Of a DNA stretch of 60,940 bases, positions 26,824-35,935 are shown one piece after another. Every line of letters begins with the position of its first letter. The stretch's first letter is position 1. A program made the position numbers and the translations under genes. Under the pieces are notes generated by a model. That model made no database searches. It had not been told where the DNA came from and saw only the letters and a program-made list of their open reading frames with translations. This stretch comes from Candidatus Methanomethylophilus sp. 1R26 (GTDB lineage: Archaea > Thermoplasmatota > Thermoplasmata > Methanomassiliicoccales > Methanomethylophilaceae): positions 1 to 60,940 of the forward strand of contig NZ_LOPS01000009.1 in the NCBI RefSeq assembly GCF_001481295.1, written 5' to 3'.

Positions 26824-27245
26824 ATGCCCAGCAGGACAAAGAAATTCAGAGGTCTCAGGACCCACGGCCGCGGCAAGAAATCCGGCCGCGCGCCGGTATC
26901 ATCGGCGGCCGCGGTAACGCGGGCATCGGGAAGACCGGTAAGATCTGGATGCTCAAATACGACAGGGATCACTTCGGACGCCACGGCTTCAAGAGGCCGC
27001 AGTCCGTCGTGAAGGCGAACAGCACGATCAACGTCTCCGAGCTCAAGAAGTGCATGGACACGTTCATCGCGCAGGGCTTCGCCAAGAAGGATGGGGAGAA
27101 ATACACCGTCAACCTCACCGACGCGCACATCGACAAGCTCCTGGGAAGCGGCAACATCGACATCGCTGTCGATGTGACCGTTGCAGAGGCGTCCGCCAAG
27201 GCCAAAGAGAAGATTGAGGCCGCCGGCGGCAGCATCGCCGAGTGA
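26824..27245 (+). CDS. rpl15: Ribosomal protein uL15, frameshifted
   Basis: A 140-aa protein. The N-terminus TKKFRGLRTHGRGKKSGR is broken near 26890; restoring a G (CGCGGCGCC read as CGCGCGCC) gives GAGIIGGRGNAGIGKTGKIW, followed by the intact MLKYDRDHFGRHGFKRPQ part. Last ribosomal gene before secY. Confidence 0.95.
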
Positions 27246-27264
27246 TACGGGGTGTGTTGTCCCA

Positions 27265-28806
27265 ATGGATGATGAACAACCGAGCCTGCTCTACAAGGTG
27301 AAACCCCTTGGGGACAGGCTCCCCGCCGTCAAACGTCCTGAGGGCCATGTGGCCTTCAGGACCAAGATGATGTGGGTCATTGTCATCCTGGTCCTTTACT
27401 TCGTGATGTCCAACGTCTATATCTGGGGGCTCGATCAGACCGAGTCCCTGGATATATTCGCGCAGTACAGGACCATCATGGCCGGAGCCTCGGGAACCAT
27501 CCTGCAGCTCGGTATCGGCCCCATCGTCACTGCATCCATCATAATGCAGCTTTTCGTTGGTGCCAAGATCATCAAATTGGACCTAAGCAACAAAAAGGAC
27601 AAGGCATGCTATCAGTCGGTCCTGAAGCTCCTTGTCATCATCATGATCTTCGTGGAGGCCATCCCGCAGGTCTACGGATACCTCGTCCCATCGGACACGT
27701 TCGTGGACATGTTCGGGAGCGCGGGCTCCAAGCTCATGATCATACTGCAGCTCTTCGTCGGCTCCTATCTCATATTCCTCTTCGATGAGGTGATATCCAA
27801 ATGGGGCATCGGGAGCGGTATATCGCTGTTCATCGCCGCAGGCGTAGCGCAGGCGATATTCACCGGAACGCTCAACTGGTACGCTGTCGACGACAGCGCG
27901 GCGACATCGCTGAGCAACCCGCCTGCGGGAACCATTCCCAAGGCGATCTATGTGCTGATGAACACGAACTCGTCCGACATGATGAACGGCGGGTATGAGA
28001 CGATATTCCTGGGCCAGCCGAACCCCATGGTGGCGCTGGTCGGTACCGTCGTTATATTCCTGGTCGTCGTGTACCTGGAGTCGAGCCGCATAGAACTGCC
28101 CATATCGCACGGCAATGCGAGGGGTGCCAGAGGCAAGTACCCTATCAAGCTGATGTACTCGAGCAACATCCCGGTCATCCTGATGTCCGCCCTGCTGGCG
28201 AACATAAGCATGATCTGCCTGCTGTTCTACACCAACGGCTTCCTCAGCAGCATACCCTTCCTCGGAGCCAACGACTCCATCGGATACTATGAGTCCGGGA
28301 GCACCACTGCATCCGCAGGTATGGCATGGTATCTGTCGACGCCGCAGGGACTGACCGATTGGCTGCTGCCGATCCTGAATCCGTCCAGCTACGGCAACGG
28401 GCACTCAGTGCTGCAGAACCTATGCCATGTGGGCATCTACGTGGGCGTGATGGTCCTGGGTTCCATAATGTTCGCCAAGTTCTGGGTGGAGACCACCAAC
28501 CTCGGTTCCGAGTCCGTGGCCAAGAACATCCAGAGGAGCGGCATGCAGATCCCCGGATTCAGGCGCGAGCCGCGTGTCCTCAAGAGGGTGCTGGACAGGT
28601 ACATCCCGACCATCACCGTCCTTTCGGGAGCGCTCGTCGGTCTCCTGGCGGCCGTGGCCGATATGATCGGCACCGTCGGCAACGCGACCGGTACAGGTCT
28701 GCTGCTGACCGTCGGGATCATCATCAGGTTCTACGAGGCGCTGGGCCGCGAGCAGATGATGGAGATGAACCCCATGATGAGAGGGTTCTTCGGATCGGAG
28801 GATTGA
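27265..28806 (+). CDS. secY: Preprotein translocase subunit SecY
   Basis: The main pore subunit of the archaeal Sec61-type channel (513 aa). About ten membrane helices, with SGTILQLGIGPIVTASIIMQ at helix 2 and the cytoplasmic loop ELPISHGNARGARGKYPIKL between helices 6 and 7. It is somewhat longer than many archaeal SecY, mostly in an external loop around residues 330-390. Located 19 bases after uL15. Confidence 0.96.
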   Translation: MDDEQPSLLYKVKPLGDRLPAVKRPEGHVAFRTKMMWVIVILVLYFVMSNVYIWGLDQTESLDIFAQYRTIMAGASGTILQLGIGPIVTASIIMQLFVGAKIIKLDLSNKKDKACYQSVLKLLVIIMIFVEAIPQVYGYLVPSDTFVDMFGSAGSKLMIILQLFVGSYLIFLFDEVISKWGIGSGISLFIAAGVAQAIFTGTLNWYAVDDSAATSLSNPPAGTIPKAIYVLMNTNSSDMMNGGYETIFLGQPNPMVALVGTVVIFLVVVYLESSRIELPISHGNARGARGKYPIKLMYSSNIPVILMSALLANISMICLLFYTNGFLSSIPFLGANDSIGYYESGSTTASAGMAWYLSTPQGLTDWLLPILNPSSYGNGHSVLQNLCHVGIYVGVMVLGSIMFAKFWVETTNLGSESVAKNIQRSGMQIPGFRREPRVLKRVLDRYIPTITVLSGALVGLLAAVADMIGTVGNATGTGLLLTVGIIIRFYEALGREQMMEMNPMMRGFFGSED

Positions 28807-28811
28807 GGTAA

Positions 28812-29488
28812 ATGGCGAACCCTGGAAGCCCTGAGCAGATGCGTCAGATGCAGCAGGACATGCCGCAGATGCCGAAAGGCACCATGCTGGCTATGATGTT
28901 CACTCTGCTGATCATGATGGTCGTCGTGCAGTTCAGGTCAGCGATCGGCGAGGCCCTGGACGTGGTGTTCAGCGTCATCGATTTCGACGGGAAGTACCCC
29001 GTCCTCACCCTGTGCTGGGAGGGCTCATTATGATCACCCTCTCCACCACCATCAGGGCGGCGCTCTCGCACCCCATCGAGCAGGCGAAGAACCAGCATAT
29101 CCAGTCCGAGTTCAACTCCGAGCTGAGGAAGGCCAGGCTGGAGAACAACCTCTACAAGATGAAGAAGCTCACCGAGGAGCAGCCCAAGATCATGGCCGGG
29201 TCGATGCAGCAGAGCACCGACATGATGAAGGTCATGCCGATCACCATGCTGGTCGTCATCCCCATCTATGCCTGGGTCTGGTTCTTCGTGAACAACACCG
29301 TTCCCGATGACCTCATCGACATAGTCATGCCGTGGGGGACCGCCAACCTTCTTGACTACATCTGGTTCATGCCGATCTGGATCATCGTCTACACGCTGAT
29401 CAGCCTGCCCATCGGGCAGCTCGAGAACAAGGCTGTGACCTACATACTCCTGAAGAGGCGCCTGAGACAGCTGGAGTCTGAAGAATGA
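28812..29488 (+). CDS. DUF106 (EMC3/TMCO1/YidC superfamily) membrane insertase, frameshifted
   Basis: Archaeal Oxa1-superfamily insertase of about 225 aa: a first hydrophobic helix (MLAMMFTLLIMMVVVQF), a long cytosolic coiled coil (QSEFNSELRKARLENNLYKM), then two hydrophobic helices. The frame breaks near 29018; TGGGGAGGG read as TGGGAGGG would restore CWGGLIMITLSTT. Co-occurrence with secY fits a role in membrane-protein insertion. Two separate short genes are less likely, since the family needs the leading helix. Confidence 0.85.
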
Positions 29489-31011
29489 GGATAACCATCA
29501 GCGGTCCTCCCGGTTCCGGGAAGACCACTCTCTGCGGCATGCTGTCCGAGGCCCTCGGCCTCAGGGCGGTCGTCTTCGGCCAGGTCTTCAGGCAGATGGC
29601 CGCGGAGAAGGGGATGACGCTGGGGGAGTTCGGGGCCCTGGCAGAGAAAGATCCCTCTATAGACGCGGGCATCGACGAGCGCATCGTCGAGACGGCCCGT
29701 GCCAACCCCGACATCATTCTGGAATCCCGCCTTTCCGCGTACATGCTCACGCGCAACGGCATCCCGGCGTTCCGCATCTATCTAGATGCGAGCCCCGAGG
29801 TCCGCATGTCGCGCATAGGGGTGCGCGAGGACAAGGACATGGGGACCGCAGTGCAGGAGACCATCGACCGTCAGAAGTCGGAGGCCACCCGCTACATGAA
29901 GTATTATAACATCGACATCGGGGACAAGAGCGTCTACGACCTCATCCTCGATACCGCCGAGTACACTCCGGAGCAGGAGCTCGGGATCATACTCGACGCG
30001 ATCAGGGCCCGCGAGGGCGCCCGAGATATGCTGGTCAAGGATGCGAAAGCGATCCCGGATAAATGGGGCAAGCGCCCGTCCGACCGGACCATAGGCGAGC
30101 TTCTGGAAGCAGGCGTCATCGCCCTCGACAAGCCGCGCGGGCCGACATCCCATCAGGCCACCGCCTGGGCGAGATCGGCTCTCCACTGCGAGAAGATCGG
30201 CCACGGCGGCACCCTGGACCCTTATGTTTCCGGCATACTCCCTATCTGCACCGGCAAGGCCGTCCGCCTGACGGACGTGGTCCTCTCATCGGACAAGGAG
30301 TACGTGTGCCTCATGAGGCTCCACGCGGACCGCCCCGAGGCGGAGATCCGCAGGGTCATGTCGAAGTTCGTCGGCAGGATATACCAGCTTCCGCCGGTCA
30401 GGAGCGCCGTCAAGAGGCAGCTTCGCATCAGGAACGTGAAGGAGCTGGAGGTTCTGGATATCAAAGGAAGGGATGTTCTGTTCCGCATCTCCTGCGACGC
30501 CGGGACATACGTTCGCACCCTGTGCACCGACATCGGCGACCTGCTGCTGTGCGGGGCATCGATGACCGAGCTCCGGAGGACCCGTTCGGGCAGGATGACC
30601 GAGGACGGCGCCGCCACCCTCCAGGACCTGACCGACGCATACATATTCTGGCAGCAGGACGGCCACGGGGAATGGCTCAGGAGCATCATCAGGCCCATGG
30701 AGGTCCTGGTGGACCCGCTCCCGAAGGTCATCGCCAAGGCCACCGCCGTAGATGCGCTGTGCCACGGGGCGGACCTCAGCGTCAAAGGGGTCCACATGCT
30801 CGACCCGGAGATCAGGAAGAACGCGCTGGTCGCCGTCATGACGGCCCGCGGCGAACTGGTGGCGCTCGGCAAGATGATGCTCTCCTCCGAGAAGCTCATG
30901 GCCGCCGACTTGGGGATAGCCGTGCACATCACCCGTGTGCTGATGGAACCGGGGCATTATCCCAGGATGTGGAAGTACTCCACCGACCTGGCCGATGTCC
31001 CGAAGCAATGA
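29485..31011 (+). CDS. Cytidylate kinase - Cbf5 pseudouridine synthase fusion
   Basis: One uninterrupted frame of 508 codons. Residues 1 to about 177 are an archaeal CMP kinase (P-loop GPPGSGKTT at 7-15). From about 180 onward it aligns by eye with Cbf5/TruB: LVKDAKAIPDKWGKRPSDRT, VIALDKPRGPTSHQATAW, the catalytic Asp245 in HGGTLDPYVSG, PPVRSAVKRQLR and a C-terminal PUA domain (KGIAV-like end with HYPRMWKYS). Cmk makes CDP; Cbf5 is the H/ACA guide pseudouridylase. The genes are neighbours in many archaea, here joined. An internal ATG at codon 182 with an upstream GAGGG could also give free Cbf5. Confidence 0.9.
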   Translation: MRITISGPPGSGKTTLCGMLSEALGLRAVVFGQVFRQMAAEKGMTLGEFGALAEKDPSIDAGIDERIVETARANPDIILESRLSAYMLTRNGIPAFRIYLDASPEVRMSRIGVREDKDMGTAVQETIDRQKSEATRYMKYYNIDIGDKSVYDLILDTAEYTPEQELGIILDAIRAREGARDMLVKDAKAIPDKWGKRPSDRTIGELLEAGVIALDKPRGPTSHQATAWARSALHCEKIGHGGTLDPYVSGILPICTGKAVRLTDVVLSSDKEYVCLMRLHADRPEAEIRRVMSKFVGRIYQLPPVRSAVKRQLRIRNVKELEVLDIKGRDVLFRISCDAGTYVRTLCTDIGDLLLCGASMTELRRTRSGRMTEDGAATLQDLTDAYIFWQQDGHGEWLRSIIRPMEVLVDPLPKVIAKATAVDALCHGADLSVKGVHMLDPEIRKNALVAVMTARGELVALGKMMLSSEKLMAADLGIAVHITRVLMEPGHYPRMWKYSTDLADVPKQ

Positions 31012-31101
31012 CCCAGACATCCGTTCAATATATCTCGGGCGCAGACCGGTCAAGATGCAAATCGGGCAATCCTTTTTACATTGGACGGCAATCATGCACC
31101 G

Positions 31102-31446
31102 ATGGGAATCTTCTCGAAGAGCGAGACGGTGCTTCAGTTGGACCGCAAGGTCGTCGGAGAGGTCAATCTCCAGAGCGATACCGGTACAGGCTATGACAAC
31201 GTCCTGCATATCCCGTTCGGGGTCAAGAAGGGCCGCAAGGTCCGCGTGTCGGTCGAATCCGACAGGCCCGTCGACGTAGCGCTGGCATATGGGGATTTCT
31301 CCTCAGCCGGCCATAAAGAGGGGATGACCGAGGGCACTCTGGGGCCGTTCGACACCAAGGACTACACCGATATGGCGCTCTTCCTGGGTGTGTACCCCGG
31401 CGACAGGGCCACGGTCTCCGTCAGAGTATGGACGGATAAGAAATGA
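31102..31446 (+). CDS. Small beta-rich protein of unknown function
   Basis: A 114-aa protein, predicted soluble, with alternating strands (KVVGEVNLQSDTGTGY, KGRKVRVSVESDRPVDVALA, VYPGDRATVSVRVWTDK) that suggest a beta-sandwich. No family recognised. A TATA box (TTTTTACA, about 31073) lies 26 bases before the ATG at 31102, supporting a leaderless start. The next gene overlaps its stop by 4 bases, so the two form an operon. Confidence 0.7.
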   Translation: MGIFSKSETVLQLDRKVVGEVNLQSDTGTGYDNVLHIPFGVKKGRKVRVSVESDRPVDVALAYGDFSSAGHKEGMTEGTLGPFDTKDYTDMALFLGVYPGDRATVSVRVWTDKK

Positions 31447-32576
31447 CAAGGATCGTGAAGGGTAGGAAGGTAAAATACTGGGAGGATTCGCTCCCCAGCA
31501 GCGTCACCGAGCTCAGCTCGTTCGACCGCACTGTGCTGATCCTGTGGGCGCTGAGCCTCCTGGCCAGCCTCGCGGCCCTGTCGTATTTCATATATGCCAG
31601 CACATTCGACAAGTACGTCTCCGTCCAGGTCCTGGCGGCCCCATTCATCCTGGTCGGCGTCTATTACATGCTGGACAACTTCCTGCGCGGAAACAAGGCG
31701 TACCTGCTCTTCCTGGTGATGGTCGGCATCATCGTGGGGGTGCTGATAGCCATAGATGTCCACAGCTACGGTTCCGTGGCGCTGTTCATCGCCGAGATAG
31801 CCGTGGGGTCCGTGGGAGTGGCGGTCGTCGTGGCCTCCATCCAGAAGCTGATCTTCTTCAGGACCCTGCATTCGGTCAGGTACATGAACATCAAGGCCAA
31901 GCGCAGCCTGGGCGACAGGGTGGTATCGTTCATGTTCAACGTCCCGCCGGACATCGACACCAGGAGGATCGAGCTGACCTTCAGCAAGAGCTTCAAGTTC
32001 CCCTGGAAGGACATGTTCACCACCGCCATGCTCTCCATGGCCGTCGGGCTCTTCGTCTGGATCTATTTCTCCATGAACCCGGTGGCATCCGACGACAGCA
32101 TCACCGATGCATCGCTCTCGGTCTTCACCGTCATCCTCTACGTCCCGATCATCACCATGACCTTCAGCATCTACAAGACCGTGGATGCCAGGGTCGAGAG
32201 CGATTTCGAGCCGTACAGGCTGTACAACGGCGTCGTGGCCACCATCCAGAGGATGGCCCTCCCGGTCCTCGCCGTCCTGCTGTACGTTTACTACAAGATC
32301 GACAACACCGATGATTACAGCTCCGTCCTGCAGTTCATCATAATCTCCGCGGTCGTCATCTTCTTCGTGGTCATGCTGACCTCGGCGATCTACTACCGCA
32401 CCCTTTCCGACGGAGTGGTCGCGGACATCGAGCAGAAGAACAAGATCTTCATCCCCGTCTCCCTCTTCGCCAACCTGAAGAACGAGAGCCGCAAGGACAA
32501 GAAAACCGTCCCCGGGACGCCCGAGAGGGACGAGTCGGACATCAGCAAGCTCGATATCTCATACAGGTCTGACTGA
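31443..32576 (+). CDS. Polytopic membrane protein, unknown
   Basis: A 377-aa protein with roughly eight to nine membrane helices (four between residues 30 and 140, the rest between 190 and 325) around a cytosolic segment containing FNVPPDIDTRRIELTFSKSF. The C-terminus is charged and hydrophilic. I do not recognise the family. The overlapping upstream beta-rich protein suggests that the pair works together, perhaps with the small protein as a partner domain (inference). Confidence 0.75.
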   Translation: MTRIVKGRKVKYWEDSLPSSVTELSSFDRTVLILWALSLLASLAALSYFIYASTFDKYVSVQVLAAPFILVGVYYMLDNFLRGNKAYLLFLVMVGIIVGVLIAIDVHSYGSVALFIAEIAVGSVGVAVVVASIQKLIFFRTLHSVRYMNIKAKRSLGDRVVSFMFNVPPDIDTRRIELTFSKSFKFPWKDMFTTAMLSMAVGLFVWIYFSMNPVASDDSITDASLSVFTVILYVPIITMTFSIYKTVDARVESDFEPYRLYNGVVATIQRMALPVLAVLLYVYYKIDNTDDYSSVLQFIIISAVVIFFVVMLTSAIYYRTLSDGVVADIEQKNKIFIPVSLFANLKNESRKDKKTVPGTPERDESDISKLDISYRSD

Positions 32577-32587
32577 GGCCTGTTACT

Positions 32588-32638
32588 GCTCCGCCCGGGC
32601 CTAAGAAGGTCCGGCCCGGGCGGAGCGTTTCGATTTAT
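32588..32638. terminator. Strong bidirectional terminator
   Basis: Perfect 14-bp stem GCTCCGCCCGGGCC / GGCCCGGGCGGAGC (32588-32601, 32613-32626) followed by a T-rich tract, between two convergent genes. Confidence 0.8.
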
Positions 32639-32642
32639 TCTT

Positions 32643-33089
32643 TCAATCGTCGTAGAAACGGGAGAGGCTCGGGTTGGCGCGCCCGGGAGCCGCCCATCCG
32701 TTGATGATGGGCTTGAAGACCTCCATGGATGACATCCCTTTGGTCTTCCTGAGGCCGATGATCTCGGGCTCATGGCTGTTGCTGATGATGATCCTGTACT
32801 GCTGCTCCGTCTTGTCGACGGTGACGGCCGGCCCTCCGAAGTCCTTCAGGGCCTTCAGGATCACATCGGCCATCAGCTGGATGTCCTCGGGAGTGTAGGA
32901 ATCCGGGACGGTCAGCATGAAGTCGCTCTCCTCGGTCTGCCCGTTGAGCCTGAACTGGACGTCGGCCGCGGACATCAGTTTCCTGAATTTATCCTCCTTC
33001 TCGCCTTCCCCGGCGAGCGCGGTGATCCTTTTCCTGAAGGTTTCGGCGATGTCGAGGTACATGGCCTCCTCGCCAAGGATGCTGAACAT
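32643..33089 (-). CDS. Conserved-looking protein of unknown function
   Basis: About 148 aa, predicted soluble alpha/beta, with SDFMLTVPDSYTPEDIQLMA and a strand-rich segment (AVTVDKTEQQYRIIISNSHE) before a C-terminal KPIINGWAAPGRANPSLSRF. No family recognised. A TATA-like CTATTAAC (about 33112) is 25 bases from the ATG at 33089, which supports that leaderless start; an ATG at 33062 is an alternative. Divergent from trpS. Confidence 0.65.
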   Translation of the reverse strand: MFSILGEEAMYLDIAETFRKRITALAGEGEKEDKFRKLMSAADVQFRLNGQTEESDFMLTVPDSYTPEDIQLMADVILKALKDFGGPAVTVDKTEQQYRIIISNSHEPEIIGLRKTKGMSSMEVFKPIINGWAAPGRANPSLSRFYDD

Positions 33090-33175
33090 ACCGCTCTGAT
33101 GCGCGAAGCCGTTAATAGGCATTCGCACGCCTCAGCGCCCCAAATATTAATTGCAGGCGCTCTTATCCGTCTCCA

Positions 33176-34319
33176 ATGGCCGAGGATTTCAAGGTCACCC
33201 CGTGGGAGGTGACCGGCGACATAGATTACGGCGTCCTGATGAAGAGGTTCGGTACCTCTCCGGTCGACAAGACGGTGCTCGACCGCATCGCACGCTACGG
33301 GGACATCCATTTCATGCTCAGGCGCGGCATATTCTACTCGCACCGCGACCTGATCCCGCTCCTCGACTCCTATGACAAAGGGGACCGCTTCTGGCTCTAT
33401 ACCGGGAGAGGCCCGTCGGGTAACACGCATCTGGGACATATCATGCCCTGGATATTCAACAAGTGGGTGCAGGACACCTTCCATGTCAGGATGCTGTTCC
33501 AGATGACTGATGACGAGAAGTTCCTGTTCAAGGACCTCACCCTGCACGACACCCGCAGCATGGCCTACGAGAACGCCCTTGACTTCGCCGCCCTGGGGTT
33601 CGACCCGGACAGCACCAAGATACTCGTGGACACTGAGAACATCGGCACCCTGTACCCGCTGGCCCTCCAAGTGGCCAAGAAGGTCACCTTCAGCACCGCC
33701 AAGGATGTCTTCGGCTTCGAGGGGTCCTCCAACATCGGCAAGATCTTCTTCACCGCGCTGGAGTCCGCCCCCGCGTTCCTGCCGAGCGTCATCGAGGGCA
33801 GGCCGACCCCGGTCCTGATCCCCGCCGGTATCGACCAGGACCCGCACTTCAGGGTCACCCGCGACGTCGCCCCCGGCCTCGGGTTCCCGAAGCCCAGCCT
33901 GCTCTACTGCAAGATGTGCCCCAGCCTGAGCGGCGGGGACAAGATGTCCTCGTCCGATCCGATGGCCACCATATATACCACCGATACCCCAAAGCAGGTC
34001 AAGAAGAAGGTCGGCAGGGCGTTCACAGGCGGGTGCGTCAGCGTCGACGAGCAGCGCGAGAAGGGCGGGAACCCCGATGTCTGCGCCGTGTTCAAGTACA
34101 ACTTCTATCTCTTCGAGCATGACGACGCCAAACTGGAGGAGATGGCGCGCAGGTGCAGGAACGGCGAGGTCCTGTGCGGCGAATGCAAGGTCGCGCTGAC
34201 CCAGAAGATAAACGTCTTCCTCGAGGCCCACCAGGCCAAGAGGGAGGAGGCCAAGGAGATCGTCGCTAAAATGGCCTACGGCGGCTTCAATGGTGAGAGA
34301 ATGGTCGCGAAAGAAGTAA
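33176..34319 (+). CDS. trpS: Tryptophanyl-tRNA synthetase
   Basis: Class I synthetase, about 380 aa, archaeal/eukaryal type. The HIGH motif is GPSGNTHLGH (near residue 85) and the KMSKS motif GGDKMSSSDP (near 256). Homology runs to FLEAHQAKREEAKEIVAKMA. After that the frame stays open into pheS, but moving one base forward near 34289 gives MVREWSRKK and a TAA at 34317-34319, which resembles the normal TrpRS ending with a conserved Trp. I therefore place the end there and treat the apparent fusion as another indel. Confidence 0.88.
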
Positions 34320-35814
34320 TCGATGGTCTTAGCTACAACGAGAAGAAACTGCTCCTGGCACTTGCGAAGGCTGGAGGCTCCGCAGCGCCGGAGGACCTTG
34401 TCCGGGACGGAGCGTTCTCCCTCGGCGTGGAGGCCATGGGAGCGGCCTCCAGGCTGTCCTTCAAGGGGCTTGCCTCCATCAAGGAGAGCAGCGAGAAGTT
34501 CTACGAGCTCACCGATCCGGAGGCGTCCGCCAAGGGCCTCCCCGAGAGGCATGCGCTCGAGGCAATCTCGGCGGCCGGCGGGAGGATGACCCTGGCCGAC
34601 CTGGCATCCGCCATACCCGGGGAGGACAAGATCGCCGTCGGCTGGCTCATGAAGAAGAAGCTGGCCGTCATGGACAGGTCAGGGGAGAACTCCCTGCAGC
34701 TCACCGATGCGGGCCGCGCCGCCCTCGGCAGCGCGATGCCCGACGAGCAGCTCATAGCCAGGATGCTCAAGGCCCCCGTCCCCGAGGCGGAGGCCGACCC
34801 GAGGCCGTGAAGGACCTCAAGGGCCGCAAGGGCATGATCCGCGAGACTGAGGACGTCCGGAGGCAGATATCGCTCACCGATGAGGGCAAGGAGGCCGCCG
34901 CCTCCGGCATCGAGCTCAGGGAGGAAGTGGCCGACGTCACCGACACGCTGATCCAGAGCGGGAAATGGAAGGACGTCGATTACCGCTCCTACGATGTCCA
35001 GGCCCTCGCTCCGACGGTGTACGCCGCGAAGAAGAACCCCCTGACGCGTCTCGGCAACGAGGTTCGCCGGCTGTTCTGCGACATGGGGTTCACCGAGATG
35101 TCCTCGGAGTACGTCCAGCCCGCGTTCTGGAACATGGACGCCCTGTTCATCCCGCAGGACCATCCGGCCCGCGACATGCAGGACACCTTCTTCCTGGAGC
35201 ACCCTGCGTCCATACCCCTGACCGACAGGGCGCTGGTCGAGAAGATCAAGGCCATCCATGAGAACGGCGGCGGCACCGGGTCCACGGGCTGGGGCGGGAC
35301 CTGGTCCGAGGAGAAGGCGGCCCAGGCGCTGCTCAGGACCCACAGCACCGTGAGCTCCATAAGGTACATCGCGGCCCATCCCGACGCGCCCCAGAAAGCG
35401 TTCTCCATCTCGCGCATCTTCAGGAAGGAGTCCATCGACGCCACCCACCTGCCCGAGTTCTCGCAGATCGAGGGTATCGTGATCGACGAGAACGCCAGCC
35501 TGGACATGCTGATCTCCCTCATCCGCGAGTTCTATTCCAGGATGGGGTTCGATCAGATCCACGTGAGGCCCAGCTACTTCCCGTACACCGAGCCCTCCCT
35601 GGAGCTCGAGGTTTTCTTCCATGGGAAATGGCTCGAACTGGGAGGCGCCGGCATCTTCAGGCCGGAGGTCGTCGCCCCGTTCGGCGTGAAATGCCCCGTC
35701 ATGGCCTGGGGATTCGGCTTCGAGAGGCTGGCCATGCTCAAATGGGACATCAAGGACATCAGGGACCTGTACATCTCCGATATCGATTCCCTGAGGAAGA
35801 GCACGGTCTTCTGA
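34301..35814 (+). CDS. pheS: Phenylalanyl-tRNA synthetase alpha subunit, frameshifted
   Basis: Archaeal PheRS alpha (about 504 aa). The N-terminal winged-helix part (GLSYNEKKLLLALAKAGGSA ... GLPERHALEAISAAGG) precedes the class II catalytic domain, with motif 2 in FRKESIDATHLPEFSQIEG and motif 3 in MAWGFGFERLAML. GGTGAGA sits just before the ATG at 34301. A lost C near 34800 (ACCCCGAGG read as ACCCGAGG) separates the two parts; restoring it yields DPEAVKDLKGRKGMIRE. pheT is not nearby. Confidence 0.92.
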
Positions 35815-35822
35815 AATGCCTT

Positions 35823-35860
35823 CCCGGGCGCCGGCGCCTTTGCAGGAGCGCCGGGCCCGG
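35823..35860. terminator. GC-rich hairpin between convergent genes
   Basis: Long imperfect stem CCGGGC-GCCGGCGC ... GCGCCGG-GCCCGG a few bases after the pheS stop, probably serving pheS and the minus-strand gene. Confidence 0.6.
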
Positions 35861-35935
35861 TCAGCCCCGGTCAGGCCATCGAAATATCTCAGAGCGCCTG
35901 GAATCCCGGGTCCGTTCCTTCCGACACAGCATCGA

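Noticed and set aside
28812-29488. Two separate small membrane proteins after secY
   Set aside because: Together they make one DUF106 insertase once a single G is restored; the second part alone would lack the first helix of the fold.
33176-35814. TrpRS-PheRS alpha fusion protein
   Set aside because: The two frames join without a stop, but shifting one base near 34289 gives a typical TrpRS ending (MVREWSRKK and TAA) and a Shine-Dalgarno sequence precedes ATG 34301 of pheS. With so many indels nearby, two overlapping genes are more likely.
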